From NCBI RefSeq assembly GCF_004193775.1, contig NC_041003.1, forward strand, positions 22,926,573 to 22,990,572: a stretch of 64,000 nucleotides of DNA. Reading direction: 5' to 3'. The DNA is from Glycine soja (lineage: Eukaryota; Streptophyta; Magnoliopsida; Fabales; Fabaceae). This document shows positions 46,801-58,689 of this stretch, piece by piece. The notes under the pieces are model-generated. The model was not told where the DNA came from. It did no database searches and saw only the letters and a program-made list of their open reading frames with translations. The position numbers were made by a program, and so were the translations under genes. How positions within the stretch are numbered: the first letter of the stretch is position 1; every line of letters starts with the position of its first letter.

Positions 46801-49766
46801 GGACGAAGATGAGTGGATGTATGAAATAATGTCTGAACGAGCGGATATGGATTATGAAAATGCAGAAGCATGTGGTGCGAATGAACCACATGTTGATTGT
46901 TCGGATGCATTCAACACTTCTCAGGTTATAATGTTAATGTTTGTCACAGATTTAATAAAATGAATACTGGTAGAAAAATTAAATTATGTGGATTTCTTTG
47001 TAGGTGTTTGAGTGCTGAGAGGATGTTTTGCGGTGGGCTCGATCCATGGCTCATGAAAACGGATTTGTGGCGGTGATTTTAAGGTCGCACACAAACAAAA
47101 GTAGTAGAGGAAGGACTACATTTGTGTTAATTGGCTGTGAAAGGAGTGGCGAGTATAGGTGTATGAAAAAAGAATTTATCAGAAGAGACACTGGGACTAG
47201 GAAATGTGGGTGTCCCTTCAAGCTTCGTTGCAAGCCAGAGGTTGGAGGAGAAGGCTGGATGGTGAAGTTGATTTGTGGAGTGCATAATCATGAATTGGCC
47301 AAGTCATTAGTTGGACATCCATATGTGGGGCAATTGACTAAAGCTGAAAATACACTTATTGCTGATATGACGAAGTCCATGGTGAAGCCAAGAAACATTC
47401 TGCTAACTCTGAAGGAACACAATGCCAATAGCTGTACGACCATTAAACAGATATACAATGCAAGAAGTGCATTCCGTTCTTCCATAAGAGGAAACGATCT
47501 TGAAATGCAACATCTGATGAAGCTTCTTGAACGTGATCAGTATATTCATTGGCACAAAATAAAGGATGAAGACGTGGTTCGTGATATCTTTTGGTGTCAC
47601 CCTGATTCAGTGAAGTTAGTCAACACATGTAATTTGGTGTTTTTGATAGACAACACCTACAAAACAAACCGGTACAGACTCTCATTGCTCGATTTTGTCG
47701 GGGTGACACCGACTGGGATGACATTCTCTGCCGGTTTTGCATATGTGGAGGGTGAACGCGTTAATAATTTGGTCTGGACTTTACAACGCTTCCAAGGCTT
47801 TTTTTTTAAAGCATGATGCCCTCCCTAGAGTTATTGTCACTAACAGAGACCAAGCATTGATGAATGTAGTGAAGGATGTATTCCCTGAATGCACAAATTT
47901 GTTGTGCAGCTTTCACATAAACAAGAATGTGAAGGCCAAATGTAAATCACTAATTACGTAAAAAAATGCTTGGGATTATGTCATGGATTGCTAGGGATCT
48001 CTGACTGATTATCCTTTAGAACAACAGTTTGATGAATGCCTGAAGAAGTTCGAAATGGCTTGCGCACCTTGGCCAATGTTTGTTGACTATGTCAAGGAAA
48101 CATGGATAATATCACACAAGGAAAAATTTGTTTCCGCCTGGACTAATAAGGTGATGCACTTAGGAAACACAACAACAAACAGATATGAAACTGTTCAACT
48201 ATTTCTATTAACATTGACGAATTTATGGAATTGTATTATTGTATATGTTTATTTTTATTTGTGTATTTGAAATGTAGGGTTGAATCTGCTCACTCGTCTT
48301 TAAAAAGACTATTACAAAATAGCATTGGAGACTTATGCAGTGTGTGGGATGCCATGAACAACATGATTACGTTGCAGCACACGGAGATTAAAGTATCATT
48401 TGAAACAAGTACACATGTTGTTGGACATGTGTTCAAAAAACCCTTATATAGGAGGCTTCTTGGACTGGTTTCAAGGTATGCTTTAAATCAAATTGCTGCT
48501 GAATTAGAGCGTGTTGACTATGCAGGCAAGAATCCCTCAAGTTGTGGTTGCATGGTGAGAACCACGCTTGGTCTTCCTTGTGCTTGTAAGCTATCCAAAT
48601 ATGTTGGTGGTTGCATCCCACTAGATTCAATCCATATGTTCTGGAGGAGACTTAGTTTTTCAAACCAAGGGTTATTTGAGCCCGAGGTGGGCATCAAGGA
48701 CGTAATGGAGACAATATCCAAAAGATTTGAAGAACTTGATGTTTGTGGCAAGTTTACTCTAAGGACTAAACTTTGGGAAATTGCATACCCTGATCAGAAT
48801 TCAATGTGTCCTCCTCCAGCAAAGGTTAACACAAAGGGGGCACCGAAGAAAGGTATGAGCAGGAACCCAAGGTCAACAAAGCGCGATCCATCTTATTGGG
48901 AGTATGTAGATGCCTTTGAATCTATGCAAAATAGCAATTCATCAGTGAGGCATACTGCATCATCCTTTGAGCAACCGAATCAAAGTACGATGATGCCCAT
49001 GTTGGACCAGTTTCAGCCATTTATGCACGACTTCATTGATAAGATCGTTGATGTCAAAGCTGATGGTAACTGTGGACATCGGTCGGTTGCTGGTTTATTA
49101 GGTATGGGTCAAGACTCTTGGTTGGTGGTCCACAACCATCTGCTTAAAGAACTTGCCAAATTCTTATAAGACTATATCAAGCTCTTTGGTGGCACAGAGA
49201 GATTTGAGGAATTAAGGATGCCACTACTTGTTGATGGGTTAACCAAGGTATGTAATTTTTGTATTTTATTTTTAAGACTTTACTTTGAAATTAAGTTTGA
49301 CGTGTATATTTGTTTCATTCAGGTGACAACGGATATCTGGATGGATATAACGGACATGGGACATGTCATTGCATCAAGTATAACGTAGTTGTTGTATCCT
49401 TGTCTAAACAACAAAACATGACATTCTTTCCTCTTAGAAGTCAACCGCTGGCAAATTCTTCATTGCATCGTATAATTTGTATCGGTCATGTGTATGGCAA
49501 TCATTTTGTTGAGGTACATTGTAGATACGAAGTGTTTGTTTTTATATATATGCAATGAGTTATGTAGGATTGAGTTAACACTTTTTTCGCATGTACAACA
49601 GGTTTATTTAAAAGAACGTTGTCCCTTACCGCCTGTAGCATTGTTATGATCTAGCAATTGTCATCTGTAGGCGAAGTCGTGGCCAAATCCATATATTAGC
49701 AGAATGCATTATTACAAGAGCTTTGTGATGTTCAAGAGAGACTATGTTGACATAAATGATGATTGA
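46801..49766 (+). pseudogene. MULE transposase (FAR1-like) with C-terminal OTU protease domain
   Basis: Exon 1 (46801-46924) encodes an acidic start. Exon 2 (from 47004) begins with a stop at about 47016 and encodes a FAR1-type zinc DNA-binding domain, then the MULE DDE transposase domain. There is a frameshift in a T run near 47800 and a stop at 47959-47961. An intron at 48183-48277 has a mutated donor (AT instead of GT). The SWIM-like Cys motif (SCGCMVRTTLGLPCAC) is near 48540. An OTU cysteine-protease domain follows with the catalytic DGNCGHRSVA near 49050, a stop near 49167, a further intron and shift near 49370, and a GNHFVEV segment with the likely catalytic His near 49500. MULE-OTU fusions are known in plants; this copy is dead. 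Confidence 0.82.
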
Positions 49767-50162
49767 ACATGTAATTTATAATGACTTATCATTTTGAACA
49801 TGTAATTTATTTATTACGTCCACAACAAAATTATTACTTGATTCTAAAAAAGCATGTATGATATATCGTTGTCTGAGTTGACAACACATTGTGAAAAAAC
49901 GTGTATGATAAATTGTTGTCTGCATTAACATAAAGCGTGTGAAAGGACCCTGCACAGCATGACTACACATGCAAATCTGATGCAAGCTAAAGCATGTCAC
50001 ATCATTGGTGTAGTTGACAACACATACAGAAAGCATGTGCATGCATATTTTTAATCTTTAAAAAATGCAGCACTGATATTAAAACTCATCTATGTATATG
50101 ACACAACCTAACATTGTAAGAAAGCACAAGTTTTAGTCTCAACCCAAGTCTTACAAAAAACT

Positions 50163-50983
50163 ATGGCATTCTTGGGAGAGACAAGCAGTCAGACAACTGT
50201 GAACTCCAGATTAGGTTTTATTTTTCCAAATAGATGCATTGTTCACAATGACAGTGGTGTTTGCTTTCAAGCTTCCACTCCAGTTCTCATTCGAGTACCT
50301 AATGGATGTGATTTTCAAACGTTAAAAACCAGAATACACAATACCCTTAAGCTAACCGACAAACAATTTTTGGATGAAATTTACTACCGGCTTTCACGTA
50401 TGTAGGTAATCAATTTCGGTTTCAATGTATGCAACTAAAAGATGATGTTGATGTTAACACAATGTTAATGTGTAATCATGAATTTTCGTTTGTTGGTCCG
50501 ATTGAGTTATTATGTAGCATTGCTAGAACCCCAGATGGCATTTTAAACTTACTTGAAGCTACTATGACACCTACTCATGATGCCTTGCTATATTACAATG
50601 GGAGGTGGAACATGTCACGCCAAAATAAGTTTGTTGGTTACTCGTTCACAGGAAAAAATCCCAAAAACTTTGACATTCCCACTGGATGTACCATGGATAA
50701 ACTGAAGGATTTGATCAACAAAGTTGCGCCTCGTGGGATTCCCCCTTATGGTATTGATGAAACACAAATGGTAAGGCGATTGTTTTTTCGGAAACCAACT
50801 CACCATGAGTATTCAGAAAAAGTTAAAAAATTTGAAATAATTGAACTCAAAACCAACGACGACGTGATGAAGGTGCTCATTGAGTCTAACTACTGGAAAA
50901 AGATTGGGCCAATAGAAATTTTAGCTGTTTTCAGTAAACCTGTACCGCAAATGGAAGACGAGTTGTCCTTATTGCAAAATTAG
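50163..50983 (+). pseudogene. MULE-borne protein of unknown function, two similar halves
   Basis: Two frames joined by a shift near 50400 encode about 270 residues. Both halves have a similar layout: a short beta-rich start, a TLKTRI- or KLKDLI-type helix, and a segment ending in GPIELL or GPIEIL. This suggests a duplicated domain, perhaps ubiquitin- or PB1-like and possibly related to the MuDR N-terminal region. I recognise the type as recurring next to OTU-MULE transposases in legumes but know no function. It lies 400 bases downstream of the transposase on the same strand. Confidence 0.6.
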
Positions 50984-52138
50984 CATGAGTTAGGTGTAGT
51001 ATTTGATGCGAATTTAATTTCGTTCGACTATGTTGAAGTTAATGTACTGTTTGAATTCATGTATCGCATAATCATTTTTTTTCCTAGAAATGGAAGACCC
51101 CTCAAGTCAAGATATGGAGGAATTTCAATCAAAATACACATATGAAAGACATATACAACATTCCTTATTAGAGAAATGTTAAAGTCCCTGAAACGCATAA
51201 GATAAAATATTCATTATAAAATATTCATTTAATTTAATCTAATATAGAAAACTCTTTCCAAACTTTCCTTTTTTTTTTCTCTCACCAACATACCTACCCG
51301 GAGTTCCACCATAAACCTAAATCCACAAACATTAAGATTTTGCGATAAAATCAAATCAAATAATTTAGGTTAGTTTTCTATAAAAATAAAATAAATATAA
51401 ATTAATTAAACAATTTAGACCAAATGGCTTATTTGGTCCTTTTTTTTGTTTTGTTTAATTTGATCCTTTATATTTTTAAAAATATATTTTGATAATTTAT
51501 CTTTTTAAATTGGTTCAAAATGGCAGTTTGGAAAGAGAAAAAACTTGCAAACTACTATAAAAATAATTTAATTAAAATACATTTTGTCATCAATTAAAAA
51601 TAATTTAATGTTTTACTAAATAAAAATATTTAACAAAGTACATTTAACTCTGATGCAAAATATGGAAATGAAGAAAATAAATAAATTATATGAGTCAATT
51701 ATTAATTTAATATGTTGTATAATGCTTCAACTGAGATGAGAAGGTTTTATTTTTTAGTCTCTCAAATTAGAAGGTTTTCTTTTTTAGTCTCTTAAAATAA
51801 AATTTAAATGTTACGCCTAATTATAAAATTATAAAATATAAATACGGATTTTTATCTGAGGAGACAAATTAAAAAAAACATTTTTTTAATTTGATAGAAT
51901 AAAATTATAAATTTTTTTAATTAGAAGTTTTTTAAGCATGTGTGTCCATGTTTTCAACTTCTTTATTTCAATTTCCATTTTTTGTTTAATTTATTCTTTT
52001 CTACACCCTTTTCAACTTCTTTATTTCAATTATATTTAAAGTTATATTAAAAATTACTGTTAAATACAAAACAAACAGATTACACAAATTATTATGAAAA
52101 TATTGATGTAAATGACGTAAATTATTAGTATTACTTAC
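50984..52138. other. Noncoding AT-rich spacer in MULE C
   Basis: No coding features. It separates the plus-strand genes from the convergent PMD gene and probably holds both 3' ends. A last small exon of the PMD gene could lie here but I cannot identify it. Confidence 0.6.
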
Positions 52139-55100
52139 CACTGCATGTCTAGGCTCCTCCACAACGGGCCTCGCAGATGTCGACGGTGCTCCTGGCTCTG
52201 GCACGTGAAGGATATCCGTCGTGGGGCTTAAGGGACGAATCGGGGCTGCACGGCATGACTATCTGGCAGAGGATCTGATGCGTGGCCTGGTGTCATGAAA
52301 GGATGCGAGATGCGGAAGGACCAGTCCATGTAGTCACTGGCACACTGACCTGGCACAACGCACACCTCACCTGTTGGAACGATATGATCCGAGTAGTGCA
52401 TCCACCTGTTGTGTATATCATCATATGACACCCATTAATCGACAGGCTGAGCAGGAATGGTCTACGTGTAATAAACAACAGGCCCTCAGCGCAGGAGACC
52501 GGAATAACATGATATCAAATGGAAGTCCTGGACCGGTCGGTGCTCCCCATACGGGATCCAACAGACATTCAGAATCCAGAGTTGGTCCAGGCGCTCATTG
52601 TACACCGGCGTACGTATGCTCTTCACGGTCTTCTTCGTCGCAATCCACCTACACGCACGTGGGGAATCCTCGTCGTAGTCCTGATCAGCAGTGGACTCCG
52701 CGACTGAGGGAAAGTGCTCGTAAATCCAACACTATAGATGTAACATCAAAATGATAAACATTAATAATGAAAGTCTAACAAAATTTAAAGTTGAACATTG
52801 TTGAACCTCAATGAATGAAAAACATATTTGTTACCTGCAACAATGTGATGAAACTACCAAGTTGTCGATTGCTGCTAATAGAGGCATCGTTCAGTTGGTT
52901 GTACATATGCACCAGAGTAGCCACTCCCCAGGCGTACCTCCCAGTCTGACTGAGGTCACGAAGGGCCTCCAAGTACACAACATGCACATTGGTTGCACTC
53001 TTGTTAGCAAACAGAGTGCACCCTAGAAAATGAAGAAGATATGCGCGAGCCGCAGCTATCCAATGACCTGCCTGGCATCGGCGCTCGTATATATCACGTA
53101 CCCATTGCAGGCGTACGTACGGTCCACGACTGATCGAGGCCGTACCCGAATCAAATAAACATGAAAATGCAGTAACTAGGAAGTGATCCTAGGTCGTTTC
53201 CCAACGAGCAGTGACAAGCCAAATGTTCATAATATACTTGCAGTAACAGTAACGATGGGGGGGGGGTTTGGTTGTTTGGTAATTAAAGAGCAGACAAATA
53301 AAATGGAATACGAAACTACTAATATTAAGAACGGGTTGTTTCCTCTGATTCAGAAGCCACTCTCTTATCCTGGGTTATGGAGAATTCGTCCCTAACAGTC
53401 AACCACTTAATCCAACCCTATTTCAATTTACTAAGCGAAAATCAACTTAGGGTTTTCAATACGTGATTAGGCACCACATACACCAGTTAGCCCTTCGTCC
53501 ATTAAGCATGAACGCAAGTTAGGCTCAGAGGCAATTAATCGAACACGAAGCGTGCACTGATTAATATTCACGAAATTGGGATAACTGGTGAAGGGAAAAC
53601 TGCCAGGAAACCACATTACAAACGAAACCTCAAAGAGAGTTGGGCTTCGTCCTCAAAAGGAAACAACACCAGAAAATCTAGCCTTCCATGGATTCAAACA
53701 GAGAACGCAATTGAAACATGAAGCAGAAACGTAAATGAACTGAAACATAAATGAACAGAAATGTAAACAAACAGAAATGTAAAATGGAACAGAAACGTAA
53801 ATGAGAGTAGAAGAAGAAACAAGAACGAAATTGTAATTAGAAGCAGAAAACGTAAAATTGCATTACGAACTCAGAAACGTCAAAACAGAAAAACGAAAAC
53901 CCTAAAACCAAGCTCTGAATAATGAATAGCATAACAGAATAGAATGCCCTGCACGAATCCTAAGGCAGCTATTTAAAAAGAGTCACTCAAAGTCACTGGG
54001 CCCTATTACAATACTCTGGCCCAAAACGAAATAAACACTGAACAACATAAAATAAAATTGCGAAATTTCCTAATTAGAAATTAACTAAGGTAAGCGCTTC
54101 TTTATTTGCCCTCTTCAAGTCCACAACCAAAATCCAGATTAAGCCCAATGTTTCATTAATTCCTGAAATTAGATTAAAAACATCAAATTAGCTAAATGAG
54201 CCCAAATAATAAAACTGCCTAATTAATTGACAATTAAGACCAATCAATAATTAAAATGGTGCAAAAAGGGTTTAGGAAATAGAAGAAAATGATGGCACAT
54301 CAACGACACTGGCCTATCTCAGCCTTGGCAGACTCTGTAGTGACAATCAATAAGTCCACCAGCATCTGAACTACATCATCCACGTGCAAGGGCTGAAAGG
54401 CGTGCAAGTCGCCAACCACGGGCAGATGCAAAAGCGAGGAGACATCGTCCAGCATGATCGTGAGCTCTCCCATTGGGAGATGGAAACTAGACGTTTCCCG
54501 GTGCCACTGCTCGACAAACGAGGACAAAAGTCCCCGATCACCGGTGTCTACCGAACACGCGATCAGAGGACTTATTCTTGTCCCAGCAACTAGTCCCTCA
54601 ATGGCAGGGACAGGCCTGCCTAAACTATGGACCTTCCTCCCGTGAGAGGATAACTTTAACTTAGGACGCTCCTGAATTGAAGTATAAAGGAACGCAAAAT
54701 TTGTTAAAATCATCATTTAAAGGAATACTAATTTCAATCATAAAGTATAATTTACAAGTAACTAAAAATAAATATTATAAATACCTCTCCCGTCCATACA
54801 CTGTAAGCAACGTGATCCGCATACTGGGTCAGCACGGATGGGTCGCTCGGACCACCCGGAAATCCCTCATGCTCATCCTCAGTAGCCTGCACGCCTGTGT
54901 CCGCATGAATGTCTGTCACAATGTCCTCTACATCAGCTGGTGCCATCGGGTCATCCAGAAATACGTCAGCCTCAACATCTGGCGCAGGGACCACTGGCTC
55001 ATCGTGCGCCGCAGTCATAGGGACTTGCTACCTCCATGCGGATGCGGTAGGCCGTCGACGCTGCGGAGCATCATTGGAATCATCACGATCTCCTCTACCC

Positions 55101-55156
55101 AAACCTTTGCCAGTAACATGACCTAAGGCACGACCTAATCCTCTAGTCCTAACCAT
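52139..55156 (-). pseudogene. PMD (MAIN-like) gene of MULE C, disrupted by a solo LTR
   Basis: Exon 1 (55156-54785) encodes an Arg-rich start and acidic linker with a stop at 55028-55030. Exon 2 begins at 54671 and encodes the PMD core (EQWHRETSSFHLP, IMLDDVSSLLHLP) up to 54303. The coding sequence resumes at 53130 and ends at 52835 (VRLQWVRDIYERR to QLGSFITLLQ). Between lies a solo LTR with its GTCGT duplication. Exon 3 (52731-52139) encodes the CWIYEHFPSVAE region and the Pro-rich C-terminus, with stops near 52450. A donor GTAAGT follows at 52138. Without the LTR this would be a nearly full-length PMD gene. Confidence 0.82.
53131..54302 (-). mobile_element. Solo LTR (family S), copy 2, inserted in a PMD exon
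   Basis: On minus it runs from TGATGTGCCATCA at 54302 to a final TCGATCA at 53131, with ACGAC on both plus-strand flanks (53126-53130 and 54303-54307). It is the inverted counterpart of 26802-27951, about 1.17 kb, with many small differences. It contains a G run of about nine at 53257-53265 absent from copy 1. Confidence 0.9.
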
Positions 55157-56735
55157 GATCTACAAATGAGTACCGCAAATTCTATCACTGATTTCATTCA
55201 CTCAAATTTCATTGGTCTAACGCAAATTTCATTGACTCAAAGTCATGCAAGTTGTTAGGCTTTCATTGATTGTAGGGCTATCATTCAGTCTATTATTTAT
55301 TTGCAAAGTTGTTGGCATTACAATTATGTATTTCAAAAGTTTAGTTTAAGGTTTTTTAAGTTTCTCTCTAAATTTAAAACTCTTTAAAATATGATTTTTT
55401 TTACAGATTTAAAAATGTATTTGTTAAAATTTGTTGAAGCTCATTAGAAGAATGTTTCAGCTTGGAAAGTCGAATTGCTGCCTCAATCGAAGCCGAAGGA
55501 GAAAGATTCTCCTAGATCACAACATCAAAATGGTGAAGATCTGAGTTGTAACACTTGTTGGACTGATGCAGAATGTGATGATACTCAAGGTTCTATGGAA
55601 GGGGTTAAGGTTAAGCAAGAAACCAATTCAATTGGTGAGATTGTTAGGACCGATGAGAGTAATTTGGAGGAGGGTGTTGCAGTTTCAAGAATTGATTTGT
55701 TTTACCCCCGACCCACCCCATTTGATTGATTGGGATCAATTTCTCCCAAACCCAAGCCAACTCCATATAATAGCATGTTAAATAAAATTTTAATGATATT
55801 TATAATTAATGTAATATCTAAACTATAGAATTGTAATTGAATTTAGAACTCTAATTCTATGCCCTAATTCTTGGCATAAGCCAAACATAAAATCTATAGT
55901 TCTAAACTAATTTCAGTTTTAAACAAAATTGAAATTCTAAACTATAATTCTAATTCCATTGTCCAAGCATATCCTAAGAGAAGGGAAGAACTAAATAGTC
56001 TTCAAGAAAATATGACAATATATTTGCCTTTGCATTAAAGACTTAAAACAGTTTAGACAAAGAGGAGAGTAAATTTTGGAGGTGAGAGGTGTCAAAATAT
56101 AAAAAGAAAGGCATTAAGATTAGACAAACAAAACAAAAAACAGTTTACTATTTTGCATAGTTATTCTTTTAACATTCTAACTATTTTATCCCTTCAACAT
56201 TCTTAGTTAGCAAGTTGAATAGCTATTATAAATACGAAGGCATACTTACATGTGACTATAGCTTGTGAGCTTCTTTATACTATTTTCAGGTATCAATAAA
56301 TCTAACAAGGAATGCATTTCACATGGATAGGGATTTGTAATAGCTTTTGGGTACCCATGGTACCATGATAATATATATTTTGTTTGCTGTTTTTTTTTAT
56401 ATAAAAAATATCTATTTATCCACATTTCACTAAAAATGTTTTATGCAGACATGATTGTCCTAATCATGTTACTTTTGAACTTAATTTGTTGAGGTTGTCT
56501 GGGCGTTTGAATAAGTTTTTTGATACCATATTCAGTTATAAGTGCCAGTTACATAAAAGGCAATTACATATTTGCATTAAATCAAATTGAAATAGTTGAT
56601 ATTCTCCAAAATGACACTATTTATCAAATATTTAGCATACATTCAGAGGTGATCCTAATAACCAAAATTCCTAATTTAAAAAAAAAACTCACAATGTATC
56701 AAATATTTGACAATTTTTAAAATGAAGCTGTGAGT
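55157..56735. other. Promoter side of PMD gene, with a possible captured gene fragment
   Basis: A short region at about 55450-55730 on plus has near-normal codon-like composition and an open frame (KPKEKDSPRSQHQNGEDLSC and following). It lies downstream of a TTTTTTTTACAG acceptor-like tract, and looks like an exon from a host gene carried in the MULE. I could not name the source. The remainder is AT-rich and noncoding. Confidence 0.4.
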
Positions 56736-56822
56736 GTTACGGTTCAAGTGATCCGTAAGCATGTTACGGATCAAGTTGATCCAGAATATGCTTACGGATC
56801 ACGTTGATCCGTAACACTCACA
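56736..56822. repeat. Subterminal palindrome array, right end of MULE C
   Basis: Three GGATCA.GTTGATCC-type palindromes are enclosed by GTGAGTGTTACGG and CCGTAACACTCAC, so the whole 87-bp block can fold back on itself. It mirrors the left array. Confidence 0.88.
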
Positions 56823-57281
56823 GGAACACTTTCAGATCACCATTCTATGCTATCGCTGGCAACAATGGTGGAAAAAGGACAGGGTCATGATGCTTACCTC
56901 GACGGTGGACGGTGACGAAGCTCCCTCGATGGTGGACGACGGTGTTGCTCTTCGTGGAAGCCTCCTCAATGCACCACGACAACCTCTTAATCACGGCAAC
57001 AATGGCGGCAACCTCCTCAACGAAGAAGAAGAAATCCTTTGAGGTTGAGTTGGGCTTGTAAGTGCTGCTGATTGATGGGGACGTGAGGAAGAAGAAGCAC
57101 AAAGTAGAAACAGAGAAGCATAAACCTTTGAGGAGGAAGAAGAAGAAATCGCAGGAAGAAGAAGCGGAAACGTGGGGCGGGAGAGAGAGAGTCGAGGGTT
57201 ATTTTTTTAAAAAATAACTAAAGGGTATTATGGCCTTTTCACTACAAGTGCTGGGTGCACCTAGCAGCACTCCCATTTTTT

Positions 57282-58689
57282 TCTACATCTCTTTGGGGGA
57301 AGTACTATTCCAATTCCAATTTTCCAATTTACACTCCTCATGCTTTAAAGAATTATTCCAAAAATTCCTTTTAACTAAAATATGTTTTGATTGTATTGAA
57401 TGAATTGGGATGACAATGGGTAGGGTAACGAAAATATTCTTTACTCTATTGATGTCAACCTTAAGGAGAAGATTTTCAATGAGTGAGAAGTGCATATTAA
57501 ATGTGTGTCATACCCATGGTATAATAATTAATAGCAATTAATTAATAAAAAAACTAATATGCAAAATATTATATCACGGAAGATAACAACTGTCAACATT
57601 AAAATATTTAATAGGATATTATTTGTTGTAAATAAATGATTGATTATTGACTGTTTTCTAATAAATAAAAAATTATTTGTTATAGTTAGGGATTCGTTGA
57701 CAATTTTAATAAATTTGATTTATATTCTCTTTAACTTATAATTAATCAAAATTATAATAAAAAACTTTTAATAATATCATCTTTTGGCGAACTGCTATCA
57801 ATGTGTTACATCTTATGGCAATTGTTAAATTGAAAATATTTCATGTAATATAGATTTAATTCCTCTCAATGTTGTTGTTCCAACATGCAGAAGTAGGTAG
57901 CTATGCTTTATTGTTGAGATTTTCTTATTTTGAGTTACAAGCTAGAATGCCCAAAAGAATAACTCCACATATAATAAGGCAAGGCCCAAGAGGGTTGGAT
58001 CTAGGAATAAGGCCTAAGACTCCAGAGGGCCATATCTAAGGCAGAGGGAACCTATAAAAGGACCTTTGTCTCCTTGAATTAGGTAGCTTTTACTCATTCC
58101 CACATAACAAAATAACCAACACAATTCAAAGATGACTAACGTGGAAAATCTTTTATAGATCTCATAGTGCACAATCACCACCGGTGGCATCACCATCATA
58201 TCAGAGTTTGGATTCTGATTACTCCTAAGATCACATCATATCAACTAATATATTATTTTGAAAATTATGAATCATGTTAGTATTTTAGCTTGGGTCAAGT
58301 TCAATATCCAAATTTTATGAGTATAACTACTTATTATAAAAAATGAAAATTTATTCATATAATATAATTAAAGTAAACATATATAAAATATCAATGGCAA
58401 AATTTAATAAATTTGTTTACACAATAGAATTGAAAATATCTAAATATGTAATTGGCAACATTAAGTTAAAAGACATTTATATCTTATGACGAATCAAGAC
58501 TCTTAATTATTTTGATTAGATGTAAATAAATATAAAAGTTAAAAGTTGTGTCTTATGTGTCATGAGAACATGTTTCGCAAGTCTGTGTCTGATTTTCCAA
58601 ATGATGGCAAGTTAAGACCATGATCTGATAGGATATTAAAGATGACATTAAAAGAATTCACTTGATACTCTGTACTTGAGATTGTTTTT
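57282..58689. other. Intergenic DNA right of MULE C
   Basis: No gene recognised. At about 57867-57937 there is a block nearly identical to the reverse complement of about 33535-33605, inside an intron of the phosphopantetheinyl transferase gene. Confidence 0.55.

Larger units (their letters stand above)
46171..57272. mobile_element. MULE C, 11.1 kb, multi-gene Mutator-like element
   Basis: The ends are GAGTGTTGCTAGGTGCACCC on the left and, on the opposite strand, GAGTGCTGCTAGGTGCACCC on the right. The flanks are a perfect 9-bp duplication, CCATTTTTT (46162-46170 and 57273-57281). It carries a FAR1-like transposase/OTU gene and a second gene on plus, and a PMD gene on minus that is interrupted by a solo LTR. 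Palindromic GGATCAACTTGATCC arrays lie near both ends. All genes have lesions. Confidence 0.93.

Noticed and set aside
56845..57102. An 85-codon frame near the right end of MULE C
   Set aside because: It lies in GAAGAAG-rich subterminal sequence and looks compositional; no homologous frame was recognised in MULE B.
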